A stretch of DNA of 64,000 nt from Sphingobacterium alkalisoli (GCF_005049105.1 NZ_SUKA01000011.1:1-64000), one strand, 5' to 3'; positions 32,881-42,420 are shown, counted from the first letter of the stretch. The notes: a model not told the origin generated them from the letters alone. Translations and numbers: made by a program.

Positions 32881-34539
32881 CTACCCCAACAACTCCTTCG
32901 CATGTTGAAGGGCGGCGTCTCCAGGATTTGAACCACTTAGCATCTGTGCAACCTCCAAAATACGTTCATCAGGATCTAACAGTCGGATATTGGACTTCGT
33001 GCGGTCGTCTAAGTCTTGCTTGTATACCTTAAAGTGGGCCGTGCCCTTGGAAGCAATCTGCGGTAGGTGCGTAATAGCCAACACCTGCATTTGCTGCGCT
33101 AGGTTCTCCATCACTTCGCCTACTCTTAACGCCACCTCGCCCGAGATACCAGTATCGATCTCATCAAATATAATGGTCGGTAACGCGGAACGTTGGCTCA
33201 CGAGAGATTTTATAGCGAGCATTACACGGGAGAGCTCCCCTCCGGATGCCACCTTATGGATAGGCTGCAATGCCTGCCCCTTATTGGCCGAAAATAGAAA
33301 CTGCACTTTGTCCAATCCTTTGGGAGAGAGCTTATCTACTGCTTGCTGCTCCAAATCGATCTGCAGATTTGCATTGGGCATACCAACGGCAACCAGCATG
33401 TTATTGACATTCTCCTGAATGATCGGCAAGCTCTGCTGACGGGATCCGCTGATCTGATGGGCCAACTGCAATACGGCATCAAGTTGCGCCTTTACTTCAT
33501 TCTCCAGCACAACTAACGCCTCATCCTGACTGGATGCGAGTTGAAGTTTCCGCTCGAGTTGCTCCTGCAGGGCAAGGAGTTCTGCATCGGTATCAAGCCG
33601 ATGCTTTTTCAACAGGGTATAAATCTCACTTAAACGGGCGTTGACATGATCTAGTCGGTCCGCATCAAGATTTATCCCCTCATTTGCCAGTTCTACCTCA
33701 TTGCTGATATCTTTGATCTCAATATAGGCGCTTTGTAACCGTGCGGCAAGTTCTTCTGCGGGCTTAAAAAATTTGGATATGTTCTGCAGCTGTAGAACCG
33801 CATCCTTTAATAAGGTTTGGATATTGCTCTCACCCTCGATCAACGCATATTGCGCGGCCGAAAGTCCTTTTTTGATGTCTTCGGCATTTTCGAGCTGTTG
33901 CTGCTCCGCTTCCAATTGCGCCACTTCACCCTCAATAAGGTTTACTTTTTCAAGCTCATCAAATAAAAACTGGTTATAATCCAGTTCGGCATTGGCGGCA
34001 TGAATATCCTGCTTTAAGGCCTGCAAGCGTTGTTCATAATTTTTTAAGCGCTTGTATTCGGATCTGTAGCTTTGCAATAGCTTATCGTTAGCAGCTACGC
34101 TATCTACTACAAACAATTGAAATTCTTCGGTATTGAGTTGCAATGTAGCGTGCTGGGAATGAATATCAATCAGTCGTTCTCCCAGGGCTTTAAGCACATT
34201 CAACGTGACGGGCGAATCATTGACAAATGCACGGGATTTTCCGTCAACGGCTATTTCTCGCCGAATAATGGTTTGGTTCTCGTAATCTAAATCCATCTCC
34301 TCGAAAAAATCATGCAGTGCGTAGGAAGAAACACCAAAATACCCCTCAATGATGCACTTTTGACTTTCGTCGAAAAACTGCTTTCCTTCTACGCGATTGC
34401 CTAAGATCAGACCCAAGGCCCCCATAATAATGGACTTACCGGCACCGGTTTCTCCTGTGATGATATTCAATCCGTTATCAAACGAAATATCAAGATTATC
34501 TATTAATGCGTAATTCTTTATAAATAGGCGCGTCAGCAT
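32881..34539 (-). CDS. recN: DNA repair protein RecN
   Basis: 552 aa, the usual RecN length. An SMC-like ATPase that acts early in double-strand-break repair. Walker A GETGAGKS at residues 29-36. The long central part is coiled coil with Gln/Glu/Leu-rich helices. C-terminal half: ABC signature SGGELSRVMLAIKSLV, Walker B IIFDEIDTGISG and the switch motif LAITHLPQIAS. It starts 6 bp after the stop of porD, an arrangement common in Bacteroidota, so the two are probably co-transcribed. Confidence 0.97.
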   Translation of the reverse strand: MLTRLFIKNYALIDNLDISFDNGLNIITGETGAGKSIIMGALGLILGNRVEGKQFFDESQKCIIEGYFGVSSYALHDFFEEMDLDYENQTIIRREIAVDGKSRAFVNDSPVTLNVLKALGERLIDIHSQHATLQLNTEEFQLFVVDSVAANDKLLQSYRSEYKRLKNYEQRLQALKQDIHAANAELDYNQFLFDELEKVNLIEGEVAQLEAEQQQLENAEDIKKGLSAAQYALIEGESNIQTLLKDAVLQLQNISKFFKPAEELAARLQSAYIEIKDISNEVELANEGINLDADRLDHVNARLSEIYTLLKKHRLDTDAELLALQEQLERKLQLASSQDEALVVLENEVKAQLDAVLQLAHQISGSRQQSLPIIQENVNNMLVAVGMPNANLQIDLEQQAVDKLSPKGLDKVQFLFSANKGQALQPIHKVASGGELSRVMLAIKSLVSQRSALPTIIFDEIDTGISGEVALRVGEVMENLAQQMQVLAITHLPQIASKGTAHFKVYKQDLDDRTKSNIRLLDPDERILEVAQMLSGSNPGDAALQHAKELLG

Positions 34540-34545
34540 GTCATA

Positions 34546-35439
34546 TTATTTTAGTGTCTCGTACTTTGAAATATTGGCTGGATCCAGTTCGGCCAACAGA
34601 TTGTAGATTTTTACGCTTTCATTTCCAGGCATCTTAGAGAAGAGGCCGACAAATTCATTGGATTTTGCAGTGAACAATGCATTAGTCAATACATTGCCGG
34701 TATGGGTACGATCCACTTCTTTTAATCTGCCTAAGAGTTCGCCCATAATACCTTTGGCTTTGGCTTCATTGTCGACCATCGTATCCAGTCCCTCCCGGTG
34801 GAAGGCATACGAGAACTCGCGGTAAGGCAGATAGGTTCGATCGACCAGATTCGTGATCAACCAGTACCTATTATCCATGGCTTCCATGCCGCGCCAGCCT
34901 TCGACTTGCGAACTCTGCGAATAATTCATAATCGTACGCGCCTTGGAGAACAGGGGCGTGCCTCCTGATTTCCGGAATGAATCCATATCCATCCCAATAA
35001 TAATGTTTGCGTAGAAGCCTAATAATGAAGAAAGGGGGCCCAGGTTTTGGTTATCATTAAAATCCAGCTGCTCGCCTTCTACATAGGAAAAATTAAAATA
35101 CTTGTCCCGGAAACTTAAAATCGGACTGTTATAATTCGTTCCGTATACGGGGCGGGCTGAATTTATCTGTGCGGTAGCTTTATATTGCTTGGAACCGTCG
35201 TACTCGGAAATAATGATATTAAAACTACAGTCGATACGCTCTTCGGGGCGGATCGCTTTATCGGTCCAAGACCGACTGTTTAAAAAGTCGGAAATAACGC
35301 GCTGTAGTAATTCTAGTGTCCGGGCATTGGTATTTTGCAGTTGCGGGGCTGAAAGTTCTACCCGCGCATTTAATTCCTGCGCGAAGCTGTTGGAAAAGGC
35401 AACAGAAAACAAAAGTATACTTGCGTAAATTCTTAGCAT
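34546..35439 (-). CDS. porD: Type IX secretion protein PorD (DUF4835)
   Basis: 297 aa from the Met at 35439, which gives a clean signal peptide (MLRIYASILLFSVAFSNSFA, then QELNARVELSAPQLQ). A Met 30 bp upstream (35469) would add ten hydrophilic residues. The body matches DUF4835/PorD: LNARVELSAPQLQNTNARTL at the start, LDFNDNQNLGPLSSLLGFYA with IIIGMDMDSF in the middle, and SNEFVGLFSKMPGN near the end. PorD is a periplasmic protein reported to be needed for type IX secretion. Adjacent to recN, as is usual for this family. Confidence 0.88.
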   Translation of the reverse strand: MLRIYASILLFSVAFSNSFAQELNARVELSAPQLQNTNARTLELLQRVISDFLNSRSWTDKAIRPEERIDCSFNIIISEYDGSKQYKATAQINSARPVYGTNYNSPILSFRDKYFNFSYVEGEQLDFNDNQNLGPLSSLLGFYANIIIGMDMDSFRKSGGTPLFSKARTIMNYSQSSQVEGWRGMEAMDNRYWLITNLVDRTYLPYREFSYAFHREGLDTMVDNEAKAKGIMGELLGRLKEVDRTHTGNVLTNALFTAKSNEFVGLFSKMPGNESVKIYNLLAELDPANISKYETLK

Positions 35440-35518
35440 ATGATTTGAATATGATTCAAACTTAGACAAAAGTTTTTTGAACTTCTATAAATCAGGAGAA
35501 AATAATATGTTTGTATGA

Positions 35519-36139
35519 ATGACGGACTTTAGTACACAATTGAGCAAATACATACCTACCGAAGCGGCGCCGATTATCTCCCGATGGATAAACGACACCA
35601 ATTGCCGATTTAAAATAACGCGAAGCAGATCTTCCAAGTTAGGCGATTATAGGGCTCCGTATCGAGGCAATACGCATCAGATCACGGTAAACCATGACCT
35701 GAATCGGTTTTCCTTTTTGATCACTACGATCCACGAATTTGCCCACCTCCGGACCTGGCAAGAGCATAAGCATCGCGTAAAACCACATGGAACGGAATGG
35801 AAAGAGAATTTTAAAGTGATGATGCAACCCTTTTTAAAGCTGAACATCTTCCCCAATGATGTGGTACTGGCAGTCTCGAACTATATGTCTAATCCCGCCG
35901 CATCTTCCTGCACGGATCTGCAGCTGTACCGCGTCCTTAAAAATTACGATCTGCTGGATTCACCAGTACATACCGTAGAGGAGCTTCCTGAAAACAGCAT
36001 CTTTCAACTCAAAAATGGCCGTACGTTTCAGAAAAAGGAAAAATTAAGAAAACGATACAAATGTATTGAAATAGATACCAACAAGATCTACCTATTTCAC
36101 CCTATTGCCGAAGTTACACCATTGAATGCCAACATATAA
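35519..36139 (+). CDS. SprT-like zinc-dependent protein
   Basis: 206 aa with TTIHEFAHLRTW, giving the SprT/Spartan-type metallopeptidase signature HEFAH at residues 72-76. Before it lies DYRAPYRGNTHQITVNHDLN, typical of the SprT strand region. After it, HRVKPHGTEWKENF places the third metal ligand in a HGxxW motif. Family members act on DNA-associated proteins or have unknown substrates. The C-terminal third has a basic stretch (FQKKEKLRKRYKCIEID). Divergent from porD across ~80 bp. Confidence 0.85.
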   Translation: MTDFSTQLSKYIPTEAAPIISRWINDTNCRFKITRSRSSKLGDYRAPYRGNTHQITVNHDLNRFSFLITTIHEFAHLRTWQEHKHRVKPHGTEWKENFKVMMQPFLKLNIFPNDVVLAVSNYMSNPAASSCTDLQLYRVLKNYDLLDSPVHTVEELPENSIFQLKNGRTFQKKEKLRKRYKCIEIDTNKIYLFHPIAEVTPLNANI

Positions 36140-36163
36140 CTATTCACTTTATACCTCTATATA

Positions 36164-37828
36164 ATGAACAAAACAACAGTATACGCCCTCTTCATTTTAC
36201 CATTGGCATTCTTTGCATGCCAGAACGGGCAACAGGATACCCATGACCCAACCACATTGGATACGGTAGCGCTCGAAGCAATACAGGAAGATACATATAA
36301 GGAAGCGGTATCCAAACTGTCGTCTGATGAATTTTTAGGGCGAAAACCCTTTACCAAAGGTGATACGCTGACGGTAAATTATATCCAAGAACAATTTAAA
36401 AATCTAGGACTACAACCGGGCAACGGAGATTCTTATTTTCAAGAGGTACCACTGGTAGAGATCACCTCTAAGCCCGTATCGCCCACCATGACGTTGAAGG
36501 GGGAAAAAGGAGATTTGACGATCAACTACCTGGATGATTTTGTAATTGGAACAAAACGATTACAGGATAAGATTAACATTGCTTCGACAGAGCTGGTCTT
36601 TGCAGGATTTGGAATCGTGGCGCCGGAATATGGCTGGAACGATTATGATGGACTGGACGTAAAAGGTAAGACGGTAGTCGTTCTGGCATCCGACCCAGGA
36701 AGATACGACAAAAATCTTTTCAAAGCAGATACCATGACGTACTACGGCAGGTGGACCTATAAATATGAGGAAGCGGGACGCCAAGGTGCTACAGGGGTAT
36801 TGATTATCCACGAAACTGAAGCGGCGAGCTATGGGTGGAATGTGGTCAGAACGGGCTGGAGTGGCCCTCAACTGGATATGGTTACCGCAGACAACGGCGC
36901 TTCGAATGCGGCATTTGAGGGCTGGATATCAAACGAAACGGCTAAAAGTCTCTTTCGGATTGCGGGAATGGATCTAAAAGTAATGGACGACGCCAAGAAA
37001 CCGGGTTTCAAACCGGTACCGCTACACGTCACGACCGCGGTAAGCTTGGCAAACAGCTTCCGTCGGTCTAAATCAAATAATGTAATTGCCAAAATAGAGG
37101 GATCAAAACGAGCGGACGAAACAATTATCTACACGGCACATTGGGATCACTTGGGTGTAGGCGAGGCCGTAGACGGAGATTCGATCTATAATGGAGCCGT
37201 CGACAATGCGGCAGGCGTAGCTGCATTATTTGAAATTGCGAAAGCATTCCGTACTGCTAAAGTAACACCGGAGCGCACCATTGTATTCATGGCGCTTACG
37301 GCGGAAGAGGAGGGCTTATTGGGATCGGCTTACTACGCGAACAATCCTATTTATCCCCTTAACAAAACAGTCGCTAACTTAAACATGGACGCCTTTAGCC
37401 CCTTAGGAGCTACTAAAGATGTATCTATTGTAGGGCTGGGGCAAACGGAATTGGAAGATTATGTAGAAAAATCGGCTGCTAAATTTGGAAGGGTAGTTAA
37501 GGGAGAGGGCAATCCTTCTTCAGGTGGATTTTACCGATCTGACCACTTTAACTTTGTTAAAAAAGGAGTTCCGGGCTTATTCATGGGGAGTGGCGACCAA
37601 TTGATTTCATTAGACAGCACCTCGAATGCACAGCGAAAAGAAGTGCTATCGGGACGTTACCACAATGTTACCGATGAAATGAACGAGTACTGGGATTTTG
37701 ACGGTATATTAGCAGACATCCACTTGTTTTTTGACATTGGGTATACCTTGAGCTTGGAAAAAACGTTTCCACTGTTCAAGGCTAATTCGGAATTTAAAGA
37801 ATTAGGTGAGAGACGTCTCGCAAAATAG
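36164..37828 (+). CDS. M28 family zinc metallopeptidase, lipoprotein
   Basis: 554 aa with a lipoprotein signal (MNKTTVYALFILPLAFFAC, Cys19). An N-terminal part with a PA-like insert (about residues 130-260, GKTVVVLASDPGRYDKNLF) precedes the M28 domain. Metal and catalytic residues sit in YTAHWDHLGVG (near 325), NGAVDNAAGVAALF (near 347), LTAEEEGLLGS (near 382), NMDAF (near 410) and YRSDHFNF (near 463). An exported aminopeptidase of the Q/S type. It starts 24 bp after the SprT-like gene. Substrate not deducible. Confidence 0.93.
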   Translation: MNKTTVYALFILPLAFFACQNGQQDTHDPTTLDTVALEAIQEDTYKEAVSKLSSDEFLGRKPFTKGDTLTVNYIQEQFKNLGLQPGNGDSYFQEVPLVEITSKPVSPTMTLKGEKGDLTINYLDDFVIGTKRLQDKINIASTELVFAGFGIVAPEYGWNDYDGLDVKGKTVVVLASDPGRYDKNLFKADTMTYYGRWTYKYEEAGRQGATGVLIIHETEAASYGWNVVRTGWSGPQLDMVTADNGASNAAFEGWISNETAKSLFRIAGMDLKVMDDAKKPGFKPVPLHVTTAVSLANSFRRSKSNNVIAKIEGSKRADETIIYTAHWDHLGVGEAVDGDSIYNGAVDNAAGVAALFEIAKAFRTAKVTPERTIVFMALTAEEEGLLGSAYYANNPIYPLNKTVANLNMDAFSPLGATKDVSIVGLGQTELEDYVEKSAAKFGRVVKGEGNPSSGGFYRSDHFNFVKKGVPGLFMGSGDQLISLDSTSNAQRKEVLSGRYHNVTDEMNEYWDFDGILADIHLFFDIGYTLSLEKTFPLFKANSEFKELGERRLAK

Positions 37829-37868
37829 TATCTTTGTCCAGAAGATTAAGATATAATATATACAAACT

Positions 37869-38297
37869 ATGTTAACAGGAATGAAACATTTACACTCGAC
37901 GCTAGCTGTAGTACTCTTATTAGCTTTGGTCATTTCCATTATTATTACAGCCGTTAATTATTTTAAAAGTAACCCCTACAACCGTAAAATAGCATTGATT
38001 GGGTTCATCAGCGCGCACTTACAACTTGTGATCGGATTGGTTCTCTATTTCACTTCTCCGTTGGGTCTAAAAAGTTTTTCGGGCGAGAATATGGGCAACA
38101 GCTTATCGCGTCTCTATTTTTTAGAACATCCCTTGTTGATGCTTATCGCTATCGTGTTAATGACGATTGGCTATTCAAAAGCGAAAAAAGCGAAGGAAGA
38201 CTATAAAGCAAATAAAACCGTATTCTTCACCTATACGATCGCATTAATATTGATTTTAACGAGAATCCCTTGGAGCACATGGTCGTTATTAAATTAA
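37869..38297 (+). CDS. Four-TM membrane protein, cytochrome-b-like
   Basis: 142 aa with four hydrophobic helices (about 9-28, 42-62, 83-100 and 120-138) and several His residues placed within or near them (KHLHST, ISAHLQLVIG, FLEHPLLML). Similar small four-helix proteins in Bacteroidota are often labelled cytochrome b, but haem binding is unproven. It follows the M28 gene by 40 bp and is likely in the same transcript, which ends at the hairpin at 38300. Confidence 0.6.
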   Translation: MLTGMKHLHSTLAVVLLLALVISIIITAVNYFKSNPYNRKIALIGFISAHLQLVIGLVLYFTSPLGLKSFSGENMGNSLSRLYFLEHPLLMLIAIVLMTIGYSKAKKAKEDYKANKTVFFTYTIALILILTRIPWSTWSLLN

Positions 38298-38299
38298 CA

Positions 38300-38335
38300 C
38301 ATCATAAAGGCGCTAGAGATGGCGCCTTTATGATG
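38300..38335. terminator. 14-bp hairpin between convergent genes
   Basis: CATCATAAAGGCGC, an 8 nt loop, and GCGCCTTTATGATG form a perfect stem between the + membrane gene (ends 38297) and the - pectate lyase gene (ends 38349). T tracts are weak on both sides. It probably serves as a shared terminator or mRNA-end stabiliser. Confidence 0.7.
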
Positions 38336-38348
38336 AAAAAGCGTTAAC

Positions 38349-39740
38349 CTAGTTCGCGATAGAATTCAGGTAAACTTCAATGTTTAAATATCCCTTCCAG
38401 TCGGAATCTGAACTAAATTTTAGCGCATCACTACGGTCATTTTTGTTTAGATTTAGCTTTTCTTCCCACTCATCAGGAATCCCGTCGTTATCTGTATCTT
38501 TTTCAACATGGATTTCTTTACCATCTACCTGCGTAAGGTCCATATTAAAAAAATCAGTCTCATTGTGGACATTTCGTCCGTTAAGCCCTTTACTTTTTAG
38601 CTCTTCGATCATCGAATTATCTATGGCATCCCGCATTGGAAAAACAGCTCCCACGTTGTCAACGATATAGTCAAATGCAGATAAGGCAGACATAGTTGAT
38701 TTTACACTTGGATAAGTGGCGAAATCCTGCGCATTTTTAAAATTATGATTTGGGATGCCGGGATACCAAAAGTCGTTCGATTCGATCATGGTCCCATCAA
38801 GTTTACCATTTTGATTATTATCATAATAATTTCCTTTCTGGAAGAGATTAAAATTTTGGTTTCCCCTAGAAAATGGCGTGATTTTCGTTTGGGGCGTTGA
38901 AGGGCCTCCAATAAAGTAATTATTTAAAATTAACACATTTGAAATCACAGCTGACTCACCTCCCAGAATATAGGCATCTGCCGAAATAGAATGTTTGGGG
39001 TTAATGGTATTTTTATTCCCAAAATTATAAACAATATTATTAACAAACTCATTTATTCCTTTTACCTTAGGATTACGCGTCTTGTTACTGTGATAAAGAG
39101 ATTTGAGTATGCTAATTTTTCCTCCGGATTGAATTAATCCTCCTGCGGAATGATTATAGGTATGCAGACCTTGACCGATTATACTATTTTGCAAGGTTAT
39201 ATCCGAAGGTTCCTCGCCTTTCTTATCCCAACTGATAGAAAATACTTCATCGAGTCCCCAGGTAATCGACATGTGATCTAGAATAATATTTCTACCATTG
39301 GAAATCCCCGAAGCATCCTCATTTTTGCTGGCTCCTCCGTTAGTTCCGAGTCTAACACGCAAATAACGGGCTATTGTATTATTGGATCCTGTAAATGACA
39401 GCGTCCTCCCATAGATAGTCACACCATCTCCTGGAGCAGTCTGCCCGGCAATAGTCGTAAAGGGAGCAACTTTTAACTTACTCTTAAGTTTGATGACACC
39501 GCTAACTTTAAAGATTACAAAACGTCCAGGTTGACTTACAGCATCGCGTAATGACCCTTTTCCTTCGTCTGATAAATTTGTGACAAAATAGACCTGTGGC
39601 TGATCCACTCCCCTGGCTCCTTGGGCGAAGCGGCCAAAACCTTCGGCTCCCGGAAAGGCTATGCTCTCTTGCGAATACACAAACTGGAACATAATTAGCG
39701 ATAAAACAATCGGTATAAAAAAATATTTTGTTGATGTCAT
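38349..39740 (-). CDS. Secreted pectate lyase, polysaccharide lyase family 1-like
   Basis: 463 aa. Signal peptide MTSTKYFFIPIVLSLIMFQF, then AFPGAEGFGRFAQGARGVD, the usual start of Bacteroidota pectate lyases. Parallel beta-helix body with RFVIFKVSGVIKLKSKLKV, TIAGQTAPGDGVTIYG, NTIARYLRVRLG, ILDHMSITWGLDE and LGGESAVISNVLILNNYFIG. Toward the C-terminus DTDNDGIPDEWEEKLNLN is a calcium-binding thrombospondin type 3-like repeat. It cleaves polygalacturonate by beta-elimination if active. It stands alone, with no SusC/SusD pair nearby in this window. Confidence 0.85.
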   Translation of the reverse strand: MTSTKYFFIPIVLSLIMFQFVYSQESIAFPGAEGFGRFAQGARGVDQPQVYFVTNLSDEGKGSLRDAVSQPGRFVIFKVSGVIKLKSKLKVAPFTTIAGQTAPGDGVTIYGRTLSFTGSNNTIARYLRVRLGTNGGASKNEDASGISNGRNIILDHMSITWGLDEVFSISWDKKGEEPSDITLQNSIIGQGLHTYNHSAGGLIQSGGKISILKSLYHSNKTRNPKVKGINEFVNNIVYNFGNKNTINPKHSISADAYILGGESAVISNVLILNNYFIGGPSTPQTKITPFSRGNQNFNLFQKGNYYDNNQNGKLDGTMIESNDFWYPGIPNHNFKNAQDFATYPSVKSTMSALSAFDYIVDNVGAVFPMRDAIDNSMIEELKSKGLNGRNVHNETDFFNMDLTQVDGKEIHVEKDTDNDGIPDEWEEKLNLNKNDRSDALKFSSDSDWKGYLNIEVYLNSIAN

Positions 39741-39992
39741 AGGATTTAAAATTTAATGGTTAGAAACTAAGACCCAAACATCTAATATTTAATTTAATAA
39801 ATTGACCTGTACCATCCTGCTCGAAATATGTTTGAAAATACGAAAAAGAAAAATTCTAAAATTGAGTTTTTAGTTTGTTCTAAATTTATAAAAATATTTA
39901 TGTTTATTTGTAGCTTTTAGGTTATATCGTAAGGCATCTATATTTAAATCATTAACTTTACAACCTAAATTTCAATGAAAATCAATTAAAAA

Positions 39993-40841
39993 ATGAGTGC
40001 AGATATCAACAAATTAGAACAGATTGCATCACAAGTAAGACGAGACATTGTACGCATGGTACATGCTTGTCAATCTGGACACCCTGGGGGATCATTAGGA
40101 TGTACAGACTATTTCGTAGCATTGTATTTCCATGCGATGAAACATGACCCTTCTTTTAATATGAGCGGCGACGGAGAAGATTTATTTTTCTTATCAAACG
40201 GCCATATTTCGCCGGTATTTTACAGTACATTGGCTAGAGCGGGATATTTCCCTGCAGAAGAATTGGCTACGTTTCGTAAGATCAACTCCCGTCTACAAGG
40301 CCACCCTACTACACACGAACATCTTCCGGGCATTCGTATTGCCTCGGGATCGTTGGGTCAAGGCTTATCTGTTGCAATTGGTGCTGCACAAGCAAAGAAA
40401 TTGAATAAAGACAACCAATTGGTATTTGTACTAATGGGTGATGGTGAATTACAGGAAGGTCAGGTATGGGAGGCTGCAATGTACGCACCCCACAACAAAG
40501 TAGACAATCTTATTGCCGCTGTTGACTATAATGGTGCCCAAATCGACGGACCTACAAATCAAGTGCTATCCCTGGGTAACTTAAGAGCGAAATGGGAAGC
40601 TTTTGGATGGGATGTGCTAGAAGTAGAAAAGGGCAACGACATGGCATCTGTAATAGCCGGCATCGAGGAAGCAAAAGCACATAGCGGGAAAGGCAAGCCT
40701 GTGATGATTTTATTACATACTGAAATGGGCTTTGGTGTGGATTACATGATGGGATCGCATAAATGGCATGGTGTAGCGCCTAACGACGAACAATTACAAC
40801 TTGCGCTAGATCAGATTCCACGAACAGTCGGAGATTATTAA
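39993..40841 (+). CDS. Transketolase, N-terminal (TPP-binding) subunit
   Basis: 282 aa, the length of the separate N-terminal half. Motifs: SGHPGGSLGCTDYFVALYF near residue 27, GSLGQGLSVAIGAA near 115, and the thiamine diphosphate/Mg motif GDGELQEGQVWEAAMYAPHN ... AVDYN near 145-180. With the next gene it forms the split transketolase of the pentose phosphate pathway, moving two-carbon units between sugar phosphates. The C-terminal subunit starts 74 bp downstream. Confidence 0.95.
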   Translation: MSADINKLEQIASQVRRDIVRMVHACQSGHPGGSLGCTDYFVALYFHAMKHDPSFNMSGDGEDLFFLSNGHISPVFYSTLARAGYFPAEELATFRKINSRLQGHPTTHEHLPGIRIASGSLGQGLSVAIGAAQAKKLNKDNQLVFVLMGDGELQEGQVWEAAMYAPHNKVDNLIAAVDYNGAQIDGPTNQVLSLGNLRAKWEAFGWDVLEVEKGNDMASVIAGIEEAKAHSGKGKPVMILLHTEMGFGVDYMMGSHKWHGVAPNDEQLQLALDQIPRTVGDY

Positions 40842-40844
40842 TAT

Positions 40845-40897
40845 TAGATAGGAGATGTTAGATAGGAGATGTTAGACTCCTAATATCTAAACATTAT
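40845..40897. repeat. Short tandem/inverted repeat between transketolase genes
   Basis: TTAGATAGGAGATG is repeated directly (about 40851-40879), followed by GTTAGACTCCTAATATCTAA, which pairs with the TTAGATAGGAG units. It could form a hairpin between the two subunit cistrons and adjust their relative expression. Confidence 0.6.
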
Positions 40898-40915
40898 AAA
40901 AGAAATTTAAACGGA

Positions 40916-41869
40916 ATGAAAAAATTCACGTATACTGAATCAAAAGATACACGTTCAGGTTTTGGCGCTGGTTTATTGGAAGCGGGTAAAACGAACGAAA
41001 ATGTCGTAGCACTTTGTGCCGACTTAATCGGCTCATTAAAGATGAATGATTTCATCAAAGAATTTCCAGAGCGTTTTTTCCAAATTGGGATTGCGGAAGC
41101 AAATATGATGGGAATCGCTGCGGGATTAACGATTGGCGGAAAAATCCCTTTTACAGGAACCTTTGCAAACTTTTCCACTGGCCGGGTGTACGACCAAATT
41201 CGTCAATCTATTGCTTACTCTGATAAAAATGTTAAAATATGCGCTTCGCACGCCGGTCTCACCTTAGGTGAAGATGGTGCAACCCACCAGATCCTGGAAG
41301 ACATTGGCTTGATGAAAATGCTTCCCGGGATGACGGTTATCAATCCATGCGACTTTAACCAGACAAAAGCAGCAACGATAGCGTTAGCTAGTCATGTTGG
41401 TCCGGCTTATTTACGTTTTGGTCGTCCGGTGGTTCCCAACTTTACACCAGCTGATCAAAAATTTGAAATCGGTAAGGCCGTGATGCTGAATGAGGGGAAA
41501 GATGTAACGATTATAGCTACTGGTCACTTGGTATGGGAAGCTATTAAAGCGGGTGAAGAACTAGAAACATTAGGTATCGATGCTGAAATCATCAACATTC
41601 ACACCATCAAACCGTTAGACACAGAGGCTATTTTAAAATCAGTTGCCAAGACTGGATGCGTTGTAACGGCCGAAGAGCACAACCGATTGGGTGGTTTGGG
41701 TGATAGCGTAGCGCAGGTGTTGGCTCAAAAATTGCCTACTCCTCAAGAGTATGTAGCGGTAGACGACAGTTTCGGCGAATCTGGTACGCCTGCACAATTG
41801 ATGGAGAAGTATGGACTTACTGCATCAACTATTGTGGCCGCAGCAAGAAAAGCTATTAGCAGAAAATAA
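40916..41869 (+). CDS. Transketolase, C-terminal subunit
   Basis: 317 aa. Central transketolase domain with ALCADLIGSLKMNDF and RFFQIGIAEANMMGIAAGL (the E of IAEAN being the catalytic Glu that activates TPP), GRVYDQIRQSIAYSDKNVK and SHAGLTLGEDGATHQ. The C-terminal domain has TIIATGHLVWEAIKAG and EEHNRLGGLGDSVAQVL. It completes the enzyme encoded by the upstream gene. The ECF sigma gene begins 5 bp after its stop. Confidence 0.95.
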   Translation: MKKFTYTESKDTRSGFGAGLLEAGKTNENVVALCADLIGSLKMNDFIKEFPERFFQIGIAEANMMGIAAGLTIGGKIPFTGTFANFSTGRVYDQIRQSIAYSDKNVKICASHAGLTLGEDGATHQILEDIGLMKMLPGMTVINPCDFNQTKAATIALASHVGPAYLRFGRPVVPNFTPADQKFEIGKAVMLNEGKDVTIIATGHLVWEAIKAGEELETLGIDAEIINIHTIKPLDTEAILKSVAKTGCVVTAEEHNRLGGLGDSVAQVLAQKLPTPQEYVAVDDSFGESGTPAQLMEKYGLTASTIVAAARKAISRK

Positions 41870-41874
41870 GACAA

Positions 41875-42420
41875 ATGGAAGACGCCTTAATCATATCAAA
41901 GTTTGCTGATGAGCGCACACGCGAAGAGGCGTTCGGCTATTTGCTAAAAAAATATCAACAAAAAATCTACTGGCATGTCAGACGCATGGTCATCGATCAT
42001 GACGATGCGGATGACGTGACGCAGGATATTTTTATAAAGGTGTGGCGCAACTTAGAAAAATTCAGGGAAGATTCTCAGTTGTACACCTGGCTGTACCGCA
42101 TCGCTACGAATGAATGCATTACTTTTTTAAATAAGAAAAAGCAAAAACAAAATGTTTCGTTAGATGATGATAGCGCGGGTTATTTGTCGGATACATTGGC
42201 TGATGGCAGCTACTTCAACGGAGATAAAGCACAGCTTAAACTTCAGCAGGCGTTGCTTACACTTCCCGACAAACAACGGCTTGTATTTAACATGAAATAT
42301 TTTGAAGACCTTAAATACGACGAGATATCAGCTATACTTGGCACAAGTGTAGGAGCACTTAAGGCTTCTTATCATTTGGCTGTAAAGAAAATAGAACATT
42401 TTTTTAACGCGAATGATTAA
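41875..42420 (+). CDS. ECF-type RNA polymerase sigma factor
   Basis: 181 aa. Sigma region 2 at about residues 20-90 (DDADDVTQDIFIKVWRNLEK, LYTWLYRIATNECITFLNK) and region 4 at about 125-178 (LPDKQRLVFNMKYFEDLKYD, EISAILGTSVGALKASYHLA). No extra domains. It starts 5 bp after the transketolase stop, so it is probably transcribed with it. The following gene overlaps it by 8 bp and is the likely anti-sigma factor. Target regulon not visible. Confidence 0.93.
   Translation: MEDALIISKFADERTREEAFGYLLKKYQQKIYWHVRRMVIDHDDADDVTQDIFIKVWRNLEKFREDSQLYTWLYRIATNECITFLNKKKQKQNVSLDDDSAGYLSDTLADGSYFNGDKAQLKLQQALLTLPDKQRLVFNMKYFEDLKYDEISAILGTSVGALKASYHLAVKKIEHFFNAND

Noticed and set aside
40845-40897. Riboswitch between the transketolase subunit genes
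   Set aside because: The stretch is a short direct and inverted repeat without the conserved core of a TPP or other known riboswitch.
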